A stretch of DNA of 64,000 bases from Ampelomyces quisqualis (Eukaryota > Ascomycota > Dothideomycetes > Pleosporales > Phaeosphaeriaceae): NCBI GenBank assembly GCA_018398575.1, contig JAGTXZ010000011.1, positions 930,001 to 994,000 on the forward strand, read 5' to 3'. Made by a program: the position numbers and the translations under genes. How positions within the stretch are numbered: position 1 is the first letter of the stretch; every line of letters starts with the position of its first letter. Shown here in pieces: positions 11,960 to 25,645 of this stretch. Below the pieces are notes generated by a model, which did no database searches, had not been told where the DNA came from, and saw nothing but the letters and a program-made list of their open reading frames with translations.

Positions 11960-14900
11960 TTATTAAACTATAACTAACAAGATGCAATAGTTATTCTGTT
12001 AAACACAAGGAGCTAGATCCTATAGTACTGCTAACTTAAAATAAAATGCTAATCTTAAGGCATCTAGTCTCTAGCAGACTTAGAAGAAGTCTAACATCCT
12101 CTTATTAGACTAATCTGTCTAATGCCTCTAGATATCTCTAAATTTAAACCTGCAACAAGCGTAAACAACGTATTAATAGTATTATTACATACTATCTAAG
12201 CTAGTTAAAGTAACACTTGCGCAACAGCCTAAGACTTAATTAAAATTTAGCAGTCTTTCTTGTATACCTTAACAATACTAACGCAACTATTAGACTTTTC
12301 TAAAAAGAGCTTAGAAGTATATAAAAAAGATTGCAAAGATTATAAGCTTTGCCTAGAATTATACAAGATACACAAGAGGAACTACTAAGAGAAGAGAAAT
12401 AAGATCTCTAAGATAGTTAAACATATTCTTATAATAGTAACTCTGCACTTATAACTAAGCTGCTGCTTAGAAAACAGAATATTATAAGAATAGATAACTG
12501 CCTTCTAAGATACTATTAGAGTAGATATAGACAAAGAACAAGCGTAAGTATAAGAAAGATACTACGCTGCACTTAAGCTAATATGTATACCTGTAAACTA
12601 GGAAGCGTAGCTAAGCAAATATAATTAGGCTGTAACTTAAGCTAAGACTCTTAAGGTAGCTAAGGTTATGCAAATACAAGCTGTAATAGACAATTTTCTA
12701 GGCTTAGTGTCAAAAGTAGTATTAACCTAGACTGCAGCATTCTATAGGCTAGGATATAACAAGAAAGCTATTAACAGAAAAAGAATAATAAAACTCTTCT
12801 GTAATTATATAAGCCTTTACAATCTATTAAGAGAAAAGCTAAAAAGTGTATTCTTAGTAGTAGAAGCTTTATACGCAGTAGGTAGTAAATCTAACTTAGC
12901 TATACAAAGAGACGCCTCTAGTGTTAAGATAAGAGCGCTATTTATAACTAATAACTAAGGTAGAGAAAACTTAAAGCTAACAAATAAGCAGAAGAACAGG
13001 TAATCTATAAAAAGAGGTATAGCGTTAGCTAGGGGTATATGTTCTGCTTGTAAACAGCTGCATAATATAGCTAACTGCTATTATATAAATAGCTAACAAC
13101 TAGAATAGTTTAAACTAAACTAGGGCATTACAAAACTAGTACAGTATAAACTTAAATATACCCTAAGCTTACAAAAGCTAGTAGAAGAAAACATATATAA
13201 ATCTAAGCAACTGCGCTTTACTATAATAGCCTTCTAAATAATTACTTCTTAAATTAAGATATTATATACACTAGAATTATCTAGGTAACTAGATAGATGT
13301 AAGATCTTAAGACTAGATAAGAGCATAGTAAATGTAGCTTTTGCTGCAAGCAATTAAGGATATTTATTAAAGAATACATTTATTCTAGACTCTAGCTTAA
13401 CAACGCATATCTGTAACAATCTCTCTTAACTTAAAGATGTATGCAATTCTAGAATAGGAGACTATATCTAGGCTAGAAACTTAATAATTTAGATATAAGA
13501 ATATAAAGCTATTAGAGTAATAGTAGAGAGATCTTAGAGCAAACAAATTATGCGTCTTAAAAACGTTGCATAGTGCCTAGATTTCTTCTGCAACCTTGTC
13601 TCTTTTTGGCTACTCTAATAACAAGGTATATAGTAGAACAACTAAGAGGATCTAATAAGCCTATAACAAAAAGATAGCTTAATTATAGCTATTCTATTAG
13701 AACGCTATAGGTAATAGATTATTAAACAACCTACTACACTACTATTAGCCTTCTATGTGCGTATAAATTAAGCTAAACAATTACTAGAAAGGGCTACTGC
13801 TATCTTATAGTATAAATAACTAGGGCATTTTAGTCTATCTGCTATTAAGCACCTTGTTTAGCAATCTAAAGAGGTAAGAATTAAAGAAATTACTACTGTA
13901 GAATGCAACGCCTGTAGCAAATTAAAATTAAAACGCTAAATATGCAGGACTCTAAGGACAAACAATAAAGGACCTAGTAAAAGAATTGCTATTAATTTCT
14001 ATAAGTATAAGGAAGGTAGTTTTACTAAGGAGAAGAGCTAGATGCTAGTTACCTGCAGACGTACCTGATTTATATAGGACTTCTATTTTAAGGACAATAG
14101 ACTAGCCTGCTTAATTATACAACTCTTAGGCCTTTTTGTCTAGTTTATAAAGAAACAATTTAACATTACAGTTAAAGTTATTAAGACAGACAACAAGATT
14201 GTTACTATTAAACAAGAAGTTAAGAAATAGTGCACGTTCTTATTAATTAGACTTAAGCCCTTTACTCTAGATACTTAAGCTTAGAATAAAGAAGCAGAGC
14301 GCTTAGAGAGTGTAATAAAAGAGAAGGCACGCGCAATTTAACTAGATGCAAATCTTTTATAGAAACTTTGGCTAGAGATTATAAGGGCAGCAGTATACCT
14401 TTATAATTAAACGCTAAATTACCTAAACAATTAGAAGACACTATACAAAGTATTCTTTACATGCGCTGCTGCTATAAACAGTATAGTTACTAGACCTTAA
14501 AAACTAAACTAATCTTATCTAAAAGTATATAGATGCAAAGCTTTTGCAATAACAAATAATACCTACTAAGAAAAGTTAAGACTATAGAGGCTTAATCCTA
14601 AGGCCTAGATTAGTTACTTAGTAGAATATTAATTAACAAACATCTACTATATATAGATCTCTTCTATAGCTAAGGTAATTAGCACTTGCGACGTAGTCTT
14701 GAACAAAGAAACAATCTTTAATAGCAAAACTCAAGACTTAATAGACAATCTTATGCATAGCACCCTTAAGGAGATTTTAGCTTAGGTAAAAACAATAGAG
14801 CTTCTAGGGACTTAGAGCTAATAACTAGAAACTAAGACGTTTTATAAGGATAATACAACGCAGAAGAAGAGTCTGCCTTCTTAGAGAACTATATACTACT

Positions 14901-16780
14901 AAGGAAGAAAGGTTGTAGATGCATACCTAACACTACTACTAACTCTTTTACTTATAGCTTTGCTAGTTTAAGAAGAGGTAATAAATAAGGATATTGTAAA
15001 CATGTCTACTTAACTAATATTAATAACTTATCTATAGGCTACTGTATTTATAGCTAGCACTAAATTAAGACATATTAGCTAACACAAAGGAAAGCTAATT
15101 AACAAGGCTTAGGTAAAGAGACTGCTCTCTAAAGAAATTAAGCCTTACTGCAATTAGCTACTGCTACTCCTATTAGCGCAGTTAAAGCTAGAGGATTATC
15201 TGTTGTACAAGATGTTTAAGGAAGCAGAAGAGACTTATCTCTAGAGCTATTAACAAATAAAGTTATAGACTAAAGTCTAAGCATTACTAATAAAACAAGT
15301 AGAGTATTAGATCTTAGACTGTATGTAGGTATACACTTATAAACTTAACAAACACTACTACCTTAATAAATGCAAGGCAAGACTAGTAGTAAGAGAAGAC
15401 TAGTAAAGAAATGTTACTTTTTAAGACATATATACAGTAATACTAGCTAGATACTTAATTTAAATGCTTATAGCTATTGCTGCTAAGTTTAACCTTAAAT
15501 TAAAGTAATATAACGTTACAAACGCCTTTATATATGCTGCAATTAACTAAGAAATATACATAAGAATACTAAGAGAGTATTAGAAACCTAGCACTCTACT
15601 AAAAGTGCAGAAGGCACTATATAGACTTTAGATTTTACTGCTACTATAGCAAAAGAAGTTTACCGCAACTCTTACCTCTATAGAGTTCTAACAAATACTG
15701 CAGGAACTATGCTGCATAATTAAAGACAGAGTAATTATCTTCTTTTATGTAGATAATATTATTATTGCGTACTACTTAAGGAAAGAATTAGAGGCCTTAA
15801 AGGCTATTGAACAGATCTAAAATAAATATCTCTGCACAAGAGGAGAGGACTTATAGTAGTTTCTTAGGGAAGAAGTTATATACAACTGCTAGTAGAAGAC
15901 TATTTAGCTATCCTAAGCTGCTTACGTTAACAAAATTAGCCTACTTATTAACAACTAGAATGTAAGACATAATACGCTAATATTAGTTATTAAACTTTTA
16001 CTATAAGATAGACTTGCAGTGCTAGCTAAAATTAACAAGTACTAGTGTAAGATTAGATCCCTGCTGTTTGCAGCAGTTCCTATAAGGCTAGATATTACTT
16101 TTGCAACATTGCGCCTTGCTTAGTTCTTAGCTAATCTAAGTAACAAGCATTAAGAGGCAGCAGACTAGGTACTACTGTACCTAAAGAAATTATTAAACCT
16201 AGCTCTTAAGCTTAAGAAAGGTAAACGTTTTAAGGTTGCAAGTAATATATTATTTGCAGATAATACTCTTAACTAAAAGAGCTTATAAGGCTACGCTATT
16301 AAACTATTTAGTAGTTTTATAACCTAGAGAGCAAGCAAACAAGATATAGTTACTACTTTTACTATAAAAGCTAAACTACTAGCGCTATCTTAGGTAGCTA
16401 AGGAAGCTATCTTTATATTGCAATTGCTAAAGAAGCTTTAGATTAGCTTTAGCGATCTAATAATTACAATTAAGTGCGACAACAAACAGACTATCTAACT
16501 AGTAACAGAGGACGTAGCTAAGCTTTAAACAAAACTTTAGCACGTTAATATATACTATTACTAGCTGAGATAAGAAGTTACTTAAAAGATAATTAAGGTA
16601 GAGTATGTACTGTCTAACAACATAATAGTAGATAGATTTACTAAGGCTCTTCTAGCTAATAAATAGGCTAACTTCCTTAATTAATTAGAACTTATTAAGT
16701 AAACAAAAGCTCCCTTAAAGGAAGCTGAACTAGAGTTACTACAAGAGCAACTAGAGGGCCTAATATTATAGCTAATTAAA
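11960..16780 (+). pseudogene. Degraded Copia gag-pol
   Basis: With TAG/TAA read as former Gln/Trp, recognisable pieces are: GAG-pre-integrase LGHFSLSAIKHL at 13,820-13,855; an integrase core piece VIKTDNK near 14,190; reverse transcriptase VTNAFIYAAIN followed by EIYIRI near 15,510; FYVDNIII at about 15,743-15,766, where the family has YVDD; and RNase H IKCDNKQTI near 16,475. The second YVDD aspartate reads Asn, a single G-to-A change that removes catalysis. The reading is broken by many TAG/TAA. Gag (about 12,000-13,000) is inferred only from position. Confidence 0.9.
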
Positions 16781-16824
16781 TAGAATGCGCAGCTTGCAAG
16801 GAGGACTTCTAAGCTAAGAGAGTG

Positions 16825-16993
16825 TATTAAATAGCAGGTGTTAGAGCAATAGGGAGGCGATTACCTTACTAAGAAAGGCGTAGGAGCCTCTACTAGAACA
16901 CAAGCAAGACAGCTAGCAACTAAAGAACACAATAACACAGAATAAGAAAAAAACTATTATTTTAATTAATCTAATATATTGTTCTATCTAACA
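16825..16993 (+). repeat. Copia 3' LTR (169 bp)
   Basis: Begins tattaaatagcagg (original TG now TA) and ends tctaaca. It is preceded by a purine-rich stretch, aagctaagagag, consistent with a polypurine tract. TAGAC follows at 16,994. Confidence 0.92.
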
Positions 16994-16998
16994 TAGAC

Positions 16999-19148
16999 AA
17001 TAGTATAAAGGTTAGCCTCCTAGGAGATGTAACCCTAGAACTAATATACTAAAAACTAAGACGCTGCAGAGACTAAAAACTGTTTAAACTCTAACGCTAC
17101 TATTCTTAAGCCTTAACTCTAGAGTTAAAACAGACATACAACTAACTGCTACACTAGCTTAACTAAAAAGTTACCTAATAAGACAGCCTAGAGATTAAAT
17201 ACTATACACTCTTAGATCTGCAACCTTACTTGCTTGTTAACAAGAGAAATCTAGACGTAGTAGTAGTATAAGCATAACAAGCTAACATAAACTAAAAACC
17301 TATAGAACTAATATATAGAAAACGTTAGTAGTTAAAAGAAAACTGCTATTAGACTTAAAGCTATTGTATTATAGAAAGATGCCTTACTATATATAAATAA
17401 GTAGTTCTAACTATTATAGAGTTGTAACTCTTCTTATCTAGTGCAGACTTATTTAGGTTACTACTATAAGAGAAAGAGAAACGTTAGGTAAAGGAAAGTG
17501 TGTTACTAAAAAACAAGACTATACTAGAAAAGGCAAGAGTTATCCTAGTAACGCAACTACTTACTAATAACAAAAAGACGCTATGCAGTATAGTAATAAC
17601 ACTATAGCTTAATACACACAGGTATATGTACGCCTAAATACTACTAGACGCTTAGATAGAAGTATAGAATATTCTACTATTATTAGTTTAATTATATATT
17701 AGCTTAACACTGTGTAAAGAAGCTGCCTACTATATAGGTACTGTTGCAGCTTGCTAAAGACAGTAGCTAACAGTAGGCGCCTAGATGCTAGACATATACA
17801 GCAACTTGCAGACTTACGTAATAAAGTAAAGATAACTAGAAATTACTAGTACTGATATATTAAACTACTTAGATAGATAGGTTCTTAAGCCAAGCAAACT
17901 GCTTAAAGACTTTGTTTACCTACTATAAGAACTAAAGAACACAAGTACACCTCTAAAACAGCTATACTAGCTAACTAAAGACAGCCTAAATTTACTAGAT
18001 TTCTAAACCCTAGTCTTGCAGCAGTAATAGTATAGTTATTCTATAATAACAAGAAATAGAGTATTGCTGCAATAACTAAGAATTAAGAGAAGTTTAATAA
18101 ACTACGTGCAAATATAGTAGTACTAATAGGCTTAGTTATATTTAACGTAATAATAAAATTTAATAATAATTGTACTAGGAAAACTATACTCTTTTATAGA
18201 CATACTATAAAAAGTATATTACAAGTTCTATATATAGCATTAGCTAACAAAAAGTAGACTACTTTAATACTATTTGCAAAAAATAGAGAACTTTAAAAGT
18301 ATTTAATTAATTCTTATATAAGATAATATATAATAGGATATTACTATATACACAAACTAATAAGAAAATAACAAAGCTAATATTTTAGTGCTAAAGAATA
18401 CTTATAATAACAACGTAGATAATATCCTAGCTAACTATATAAAAGAGAAGTAAGATAACTATAATATGCTTGTAGACAATTATAGTAACAAAGAGAAGAA
18501 GAAGGTAAACTACTTAATAGAAAAAGATAAAGAGAAGAACGTTTAAAAGAGAAGAAAAGTTCTATACAAAGACACAAGTAATATAAGTAAGTCTAAATAT
18601 AATATTATATATAATAACTTATATAGAGTGCTGTCTATATATACATACGTAAAGTATTTAGTAAAGTAAAAAATATTTTGCTAGAAGAGTATAAATATAT
18701 AGATAAACCTACACTAGAAACTTTTATAAAGCAGATGAATAGCTATAGTTTAAGAACTATAGAAGTAGCTAGAGTATTATAGTAGAAGACGTATAAGAAG
18801 AATTTTTAACATAGGCCTATAATATTATAATTAAAGGTAATATACTTAACATAATTACTTTAATTAAAGAGAAATAGCAACTAGAACTAGATAAGTACAA
18901 TAGGTTAGTGTAATAGTATAAAAAAGAAACAGAGTATTATTAAGTAGTTGTAAATAGCAGGCGTAGCAAATATTATAATAACTTAATATACTTTTACTAG
19001 TATAATGCGTAGATACTATTAGGTTAGCCTTAATATAACGTAATAGTATAGACTACTATAGTAGATAGTACAGCACTAGTAGATATAGTATATAATCTTA
19101 ATATAACTAACTAGTAAGATAGTTACTACTCTATAAGTAGTAGTAGTA
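16999..19148 (+). pseudogene. Second R gene relic, continuation after Copia, to the Gypsy A insertion
   Basis: This continues the frame begun at 11,710. The reading stays protein-like for about 700 codons, for example DVTLELIY near 17,025, EIKYYTLLDLQPYLLVNKRN near 17,200 and LQLDKYNRLV-like text near 18,880, with a lysine-rich stretch near 18,500-18,560. It ends in a serine run just before the Gypsy A insertion, and the same frame seems to resume after 26,273, so Gypsy A probably also sits inside this gene. I do not recognise a family or motif. The first 136 bp are matched by R copy 2 up to the window edge. Function unknown. Confidence 0.55.
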
Positions 19149-19153
19149 GTTAT
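19149..19153. other. Target-site duplication of Gypsy A, left (GTTAT)
   Basis: GTTAT precedes the 5' LTR and recurs at 26,268-26,272. Confidence 0.9.
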
Positions 19154-19453
19154 TGTAACAAGCACATGCAAACACATGTTACATCTAATACCTTATAAAG
19201 GCTTAATAACAGATTATGTAGAGAGCTAGCAGATTAGGACTAATAGCGCTCTAACAGCGCTCTAACTCAGCTCCTACGCCTACTATAAATATAAGCCTAT
19301 AGCATTAGATAGAGGACAAGTTTCTCTTGTCCTTCTGTATAAGACCTATAGGTGTATAGCTAATCTAGAATCTCTGATACAACACGCACTCCTATATGCC
19401 TCTAATACGTATCTAATTTAATCCTAATAGCTGTACCTACCTGCGTTGTTACA
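19154..19453 (+). repeat. Gypsy A 5' LTR (300 bp)
   Basis: Begins tgtaacaagcacatgc and ends gcgttgttaca. It matches 25,968-26,267. Confidence 0.95.
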
Positions 19454-19479
19454 TTACAAGAGAAACTTTAGCCTGCTAG

Positions 19480-20960
19480 TAATAGCATTTAGATAATATC
19501 GCTATTTACTTTTGAAAAGATTGCGTTAAAACGTCTAGAACCCTATCTAAATTAGATCTGTTTGCAACCTCAAATCTATCAAACACAGTTAGAATCCCTT
19601 AGATCTCCTAACAGCTAAAGCCTTTAGGTTTAGAACTTCCTATTAACAACAGTTAGGATTACTTTAGTAAAAGTTGCGTTTGGCGCTAGGATAGAGACTT
19701 AGAGACTATTAATAACCTAGGAGTATCAGAGGCAACGCTAATAACTCCCCTAAAAGCTGCACTAGCAACAACACCTAGAGAATCCTAAGGAGACTCTATA
19801 TTAACTATTACAACCTAGTAATAGAGTGCTAAAGTAAAAAAGTTAGACACTAAGGAATCTAAGGATACTCCTTAGCCTAGAGCTGCACTAAATCTAACTC
19901 CTGCGTAAATAGAGGTTAATTAATTACAACAAGAACTAAAACAGGCGTTAGTAGAAATTAATTCCCTTAAGAAAGGACTAACTCTTTTGGTAGAACTAGA
20001 CAAGCCTCTACCTACTACCAAAACCCCTTAGAATAATTCTGCACCCTACTGTTTATCTAACAGCTCTGCATTAGAACGCTTATATTACTATAAAAGTTCG
20101 CACTAAACCTAACAATTAGAGAAGACGCCTAATATTAACAATCTTAGCAATAGGAAAGATCCTACCTTCTGTTAATAGCAGGCCTCTATCTAAGATTAAC
20201 TTAAAATCAACTTAGATTACTATTAGACCAAAAGGCAACGTATGGCCCTAGTATAGGGCTATACTACAGGATTAGCCAAGGGCTATCTTAAGCCTTAATA
20301 TTTATTAGATACCAATTAAGAGTAATTCTAGAACGCTAAGTAAATAATTAAGCTACTTAAGTCCTATTTTATTACAGGCAACAAGGTAGCTAAGAGCTGT
20401 ACAGCCTTTAATTAATTACAGATAAATAAGGAAGAAACAATTCCTCTGTTTAAAGCTAGATTTCTAAGTTCTGTAGTTAAGGGACAAGTACACCCTTTAG
20501 AGTAGTTTTACTATTTATAGACAAAAATTACTCTAGGACTACAAATCCCTAACCTAGGATTTAGGCACTAATAGAAGAACTTATTTAATTAGATAGTAGA
20601 ACACCTTACTGCCTATAATATAGAGTAGAAGAACAATCCTAACCTAAGCATGTTACTAGTTACTGCTAAATTGCTAATTAGGTAAGCTCTATAAGCTAAC
20701 TTAGAGCTAAATTAGACAACTACCTCTAGCGCTCCAACACACCCTACGCTAGCCTATTAATTAATAATAGTGCGTCTTTCTACTAAGACTCCTAAACCTA
20801 ATTAATAGAAGACCCCTAGTAGTTGTTACAATTGCAGTAAGCTAGAACACTACTCTAGTAATTGCATAAAGCCTTGTGTACGCTAGATTAAAACTGTAGA
20901 AGTAGATAAGTTTAAAGATGCACAAGAGCAACCTAACCAAGAGGTGTATTATAAAGGAAA
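19480..20960 (+). pseudogene. Degraded Gypsy A gag with CCHC zinc knuckle
   Basis: The clearest landmark is a nucleocapsid zinc knuckle at 20,824-20,865: CYNCSKLEHYSSNC, matching C-x2-C-x4-H-x4-C exactly with all four metal ligands intact. Upstream is protein-like text typical of a capsid domain, broken by TAG/TAA. The start is not identifiable. Gag would package the element RNA and assemble the particle. Confidence 0.8.
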
Positions 20961-23900
20961 TAGAAGCGCCTAGAAGAACTTACCTCTCTAGGCCTAAACT
21001 ATTATAATCTATCCTACCTTAACCTTTCTTATTTGTTTTGCAGTCTCTATTTTCTTATACCTACGCTTCTCTATAACTAGAGTATTAGTTTCTGCCTTAA
21101 CACTCTTTTTAACACTAGTACTTAAGGTTTCTTATTTTTAAATTTATAAATTGCTTTATCTGTTTCTAAAGCTTTACATTAACCTATCTAGAAGCTTCTC
21201 TTCTAGGTTTAGGTGCGTAGCTTTAAGGATTAGATTACTTCTGCAGTTACTTAATATATTTAACTACACTTAAATATTAATAGCTAAAAGGTTTTAAACT
21301 ATCTATTCCTTATTTTTAATCTTAGGTCTTAGGATTATATACTTAGCCTCTAATAGTTAAGGCAATTTAAGATTTAATTAGACACAAATAGGTTACTGTT
21401 TATTTAGCTATCTAAGTACCTCTGTTCCTATAATCCTTTACCCCCTATTTCTACTGTTCTATATTAAGCTATAGTGCCAGCTACTATCTATCTTAATGTG
21501 CAACAACGCAACGCCCTATAGGAGAAAGAAGACTATTGTATCTAAAATTGTTCTTACTATTGTTCTCTTTCTTCTATTTATTATCTTAAGGGATGCTTAA
21601 AGCTCTTATTAGCCCAAAAATTCTTAGAGATTCCTTATACCCTAACCAAGCAACTCTGCTTAGAGTCTAAACCTCTTCTAACTACCTGCATTGCTCTTAT
21701 TTCTACTAATGCATTCTACTTTATTATAAAGAAGCCCTAAAACAAGTTCTTTACAACTAGCCTATATAAGATTAACAGGATTCTTGCCTCTAAGGACAAC
21801 GCAGCTAATTAATGCTAATTAGATAAGTAATTACCTGCCTGTTACTCCTAGTATTGGAATATATTTAGTAAGTTAGCAGCTAATTAATTGCCTTCTTATT
21901 GTCTATACAATTATAAGATTGTCCTTAAAGAACTATTACTAAATGCGTTTAGTCTCTTGTATAAGCAAAATCAGGAGGAGCTTAAAGCTACTAAGGCCTA
22001 CGTCTAGAAACACCTTTAGAAGAGTTTTATTAAGGCTAGCCAAAGTCCTTTTGCTTTACCTATTCTTTGTGTACGCAAACTAAATAGAGATATACGCATC
22101 TATATAGACTACTAGAAGATTAACGCCCTTACGCGCAAGGACGTCTATTTAATCTCTTATATAAATAAGCTGCTATTCTGTCCCTCTAAAGCCAAGATCT
22201 TTACTAAGTTTAACATTAGGGCTACCTTTAACAAAATTTGTATAGATTCTAACTCTAAAGAGTATACTACTTTCTAGATCTATTATAGTACCTATAAGTG
22301 TAAGGTGCTTCCTTTTGGCTTGTGTAATAGACTAGCTACGTATTAGCGCTACATAAATAATATACTAATTAATTATCTTAATAATTTCTGCATTACGTAT
22401 CTTAATAACATCCTAATCTACTCTAAGAATATAAACTTATATTAGAAACACGTCCAAAAGGTCCTAGAGCGCCTACGTACTACAGAACTCTAAGTAGACA
22501 TTTAGAAGAGTAAATTCCATGTAACCTGTACAAAGTATCTAGGTTACGTTTTAACAAACTAGGGCACTAAAGTTAACCTTAACAAGGTAGAAGCACTCTA
22601 AAACTAGGCTAAACCTACTACAATTACTAGCGTCAAGTTATTTCTTAGTTTTACTAGTTTCTACTAACAATTTATTAAAGATTTCTTCTGTATAGCTAAA
22701 CTAATTATAAAGCTTTAGAGTTCTGCTACACCTTTTAAATAGACTATTTATTGCTAACAGGCTTTTGATTAGATTAAAGCCTTACTCCTAGCTATTCCTA
22801 CGCTATCTTATTTCTATCCTAAGTATAACACGAAGTTAGAAACTAACGCGTTAGATAGAGTAATAGCAGGAGTACTCTCTTAGAAGCACTCTAACAACAA
22901 GTAGTATCCTATAGCCTTCTATAGTTACGCTCTATTTAGGGCCAAACTTAATTAGAAAATATATAACAAAGAACTGTTTGCTATCTTAAAAGCCTTTAAG
23001 AAGTAGAGAGCTAAGCTTACCTCTATATAGAGCTAAATCTAGGTGTATTTAGACTACTGCTCCTTAGAATACTTTATAACTACTAAGGTTCTTAATGCAC
23101 GTTAAGCACAATAGGCGGAGATTATTACTTCTTTTAATTTTTGTATTAAGTACACGCCTAGCAAGCTTAACAGGCAAGCTAATATCCTAAGCTAAAGAGA
23201 ACAGAACGTTAGCAAGGTTAAGGCTGCCTAATAAGACAATAGATCCTGTGTACTTTTAGGACCTAAACGCCTAAACCCTCTAGTTAACTCTAAACTAGCT
23301 TAGAACTACGTCTGTAACTAGCTAGAGATTAATGTTTTAGCTATTTTAGTCTAATCTATTAGTGCCCCCCTAAATCTTAACTCTCTAGAACTAATTGAAG
23401 CCCTACTAGCAGAGAATTGCTGCTCCTTTAAGAAAGAACGCCTTACACTACTACAGCTATATTATATCTAAGAAGGACTACTACTTTATTACTTATGCCT
23501 TTATATACCTAGGGATTCCCTCTTATGCACCTAACTAATTAGAGAGGCTTACAATTAGGTATCTACTACCTACCTAAGCGCTATAAAGACGTATTAGCTC
23601 TTAGCTTAGCAATATTATTAGAAAGGCATAAAGGCTATATGTAAACGCTATGTACAAAACTACGTTTCCTGTTAAAGATTCTATCTAAGACAGCTCTAAT
23701 CCTAAGGTTTCTTCTATCTGTTACTAATTCCTAACAGGCCTATACAGTATTTGTATATAGATTTTAAGACATTTCTAATTAATTAGTATAGCTATAATTA
23801 AATTATGGTTATTATTAATTGCCTATTAAAGCAAGCTATCTCTATCCTGTGTTATAAGACTATTAACGCCCAGGAAATAGCTTACTTATTTATCTAATAG

Positions 23901-24780
23901 GTATACCAATTTAGCTATACGCCTAAAAGCATAGTGTCTAACTGCGGCCTCTAGTTTGTGTCTCAATTCTAGTCTAAGTTCTATAAGATCCTAGGCGTGC
24001 AAATCAAGCTTTCTACAGCCTACTTTAAACAAACTAATAGACAAACAGAGATTATAAACAAATATATTAATTAACAATTAAGGCCCTTTATATCCTATTA
24101 CTAGGATAACTAGAGTAACCTCTTACTAATAATTAATTAAGCCTAAGCTACGCTGCTGCACTCTGCAATTAGTATAGCGCTATAACAGCTTCTTTTTAGA
24201 TCTAAACTACGCTAAAGCTAGGATTGGTTATTATCTATATTAAAGCCTAAGGATGCTAATATCAAGAACGCCTTAAGCTTAGCTACCTGTATACACAAAG
24301 CCTAGCGTATAGCTAAAGATAATATAGAGAAGGCTTAACAACGCATAACTGCTAAAGTTAACAAACATTAATAACCTATTAATTGGGAAATAGGTAACAA
24401 GGTATATCTGTTAACCTAAAACCTATCTATTACCTACCTAAGTTACAAACTTGCTAAATTATAGAAAGGACTCTTTAAAGTTTTAGAACAAGTTAGGCAT
24501 TTATTCTAACTAAAACTGCTAAAAGGCTCTAAGATCTACAATGTGTTTGCTCTAGATGTCCTCTGCAAGGACTCTAACAACCCCCTACCTAGTTAGCTAA
24601 GCCTAAACCTATCTAGCATTCTAATTTAAGGCGTTAAAGAATAGAAAGTTAAAGAGATCCTGGCTAGCAAGTTGTACTACTCTGTCCTAAAGTATTGCGT
24701 AAAATAGGTAAGTTATAATTCTAACTCTACCTAGTATAATGTATTAAACTTTATAGGCGCTCTATATATGTTACAGGCGT
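20961..24780 (+). pseudogene. Degraded Gypsy A pol: protease, RT, RNase H, integrase, chromodomain
   Basis: Reverse transcriptase shows IYIDYQKIN near 22,098 and VLPFGLCN near 22,310. The YLNNILIYS at 22,398-22,424 is where the family has YLDDILIYS, so both catalytic Asp are now Asn. RNase H text follows near 22,830-23,050. The integrase keeps YIDF near 23,755 and QTE near 24,040, but the second Asp reads Asn in VSNCGLQFVS near 23,940. A chromodomain-like segment, KEILASKLYYSVLKYCVKQV, lies near 24,650-24,710. Chromodomains direct chromovirus integration into heterochromatin, consistent with insertion among other repeats. Confidence 0.92.
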
Positions 24781-24939
24781 TCTATAAACGCTATTTAAAA
24801 CAGCTAGAACCCCTACAGGCGTTAGCCAAGTAGATTATAGTATAGGAAAAAGAAGTTAAAGATCTTACAGTATTACAAGACAATTATATTAGGGAAATTA
24901 AACTTAATATTACAACTACTATACTAGTAGGTAACACCT

Positions 24940-25645
24940 ATTAACAATAGAAGTCTTACTCTTCTATTAGATCTAATAGCAGACTGTTACTGCTACTAGT
25001 AGGACGTTCTTAACTATCTAAATCTCTAGGTACAGACACTAACGCACTACCTAGTTGTCCTCTATTCTAGCTCTACTTGCTGCAAGTACTAGCCTCTTGC
25101 GCTGCCTTTTGCGCCTTCTCCTACTATGCTAACTAATTAGCCCTTAATGCTATTATAATATCTACTAGCTAAGCAACTATACTAGTTAACCTAGCTATAC
25201 TCTTCTAGAGTAACTTAACCTCCTTAGCTATTACCCTAACCTCCCTAGCTAGCTCCTCCCTCTAGTAATAAGCGCTAACTAACAAGTTAGTGTTATTTAG
25301 GTTAGCTACCTATATAGTGCTTACTTGCACTATAGTAGCTAACTAAAACGCTGCCTTCTTAACAGCAACCTCTTGCTCTAATACAACCTTATTAGACTTG
25401 TCTCTACCTAGAGCAGTAAACCTGCAGTTAAGGGCCTTAGAGAAGCTATTATACTTCTAGCCTGCATATAAGAGAACTAGGCAACACTTCTTATTTAAGA
25501 GTGTGTAATAAGTACACTTCTTAGATATGTTTAAATAGAATCTAAACTTAATATTAAACTGGCCGCAGGTAAAAGCCCTTGCAGCCTGTAGGCAAATAAC
25601 CTAATAGGCTAGAGAATAAGCCCTAGAAGAGACATAAATAGGCAT
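24940..25645 (-). pseudogene. Antisense accessory gene relic in Gypsy A (Cys motif plus coiled coil)
   Basis: On the strand opposite to gag-pol, an ATG at 25,645 opens about 235 codons ending near 24,940. The only interruptions are TAG and two or three TAA, all explainable as former Gln/Trp. An N-terminal segment has CTYYTLLNKKCC, a C-x2-Y-x6-C pattern where Tyr could be a former Cys (TGY to TAY is a RIP change). It is followed by YAGQKYNSFSKAL. The middle is a long charged helix (REELAREVRVIAKEVKLLQK and onward) that should form a coiled coil. The gene starts about 320 bp inside the 3' LTR and points toward the end of pol. I do not recognise a named family. Gypsy B has a gene in the same position and orientation. 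Confidence 0.65.

Larger units (their letters stand above)
11752..16993 (+). mobile_element. Complete Copia (Ty1/copia) LTR retrotransposon, RIP-inactivated
   Basis: A 5,242-bp element with two 169-bp LTRs (11,752-11,920 and 16,825-16,993) and a 5-bp duplication TAGAC. The internal region reads on the plus strand in the order Gag, GAG-pre-integrase, integrase, reverse transcriptase, RNase H. This order (integrase before reverse transcriptase) defines Copia. It is inserted in codon 14 of an R gene in copy 1 and absent from copy 2, so it arrived after R was duplicated or only in this copy. All frames are broken by TAG/TAA. Confidence 0.95.
885..17134 (+). repeat. Large multi-gene repeat R, copy 1 (part shared with copy 2)
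   Basis: This stretch, after removing the Copia insertion at 11,752-16,998, aligns end to end with 52,870-64,000 in the same orientation. Example anchors are the segment beginning gtgtatctaacg at 928 and 52,909. The offset is 51,981 there and 52,182 around 5,489; the 201-bp difference is explained by two extra units of the 100-bp array in copy 2. Most differences are C/T or G/A, as expected from RIP. R carries a minus-strand transposase relic, four tandem arrays and two plus-strand gene relics. Copy 1 probably continues past 17,134 to at least 19,148 and possibly beyond Gypsy A, but copy 2 ends at the window edge, so the right end is unknown. Confidence 0.85.
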
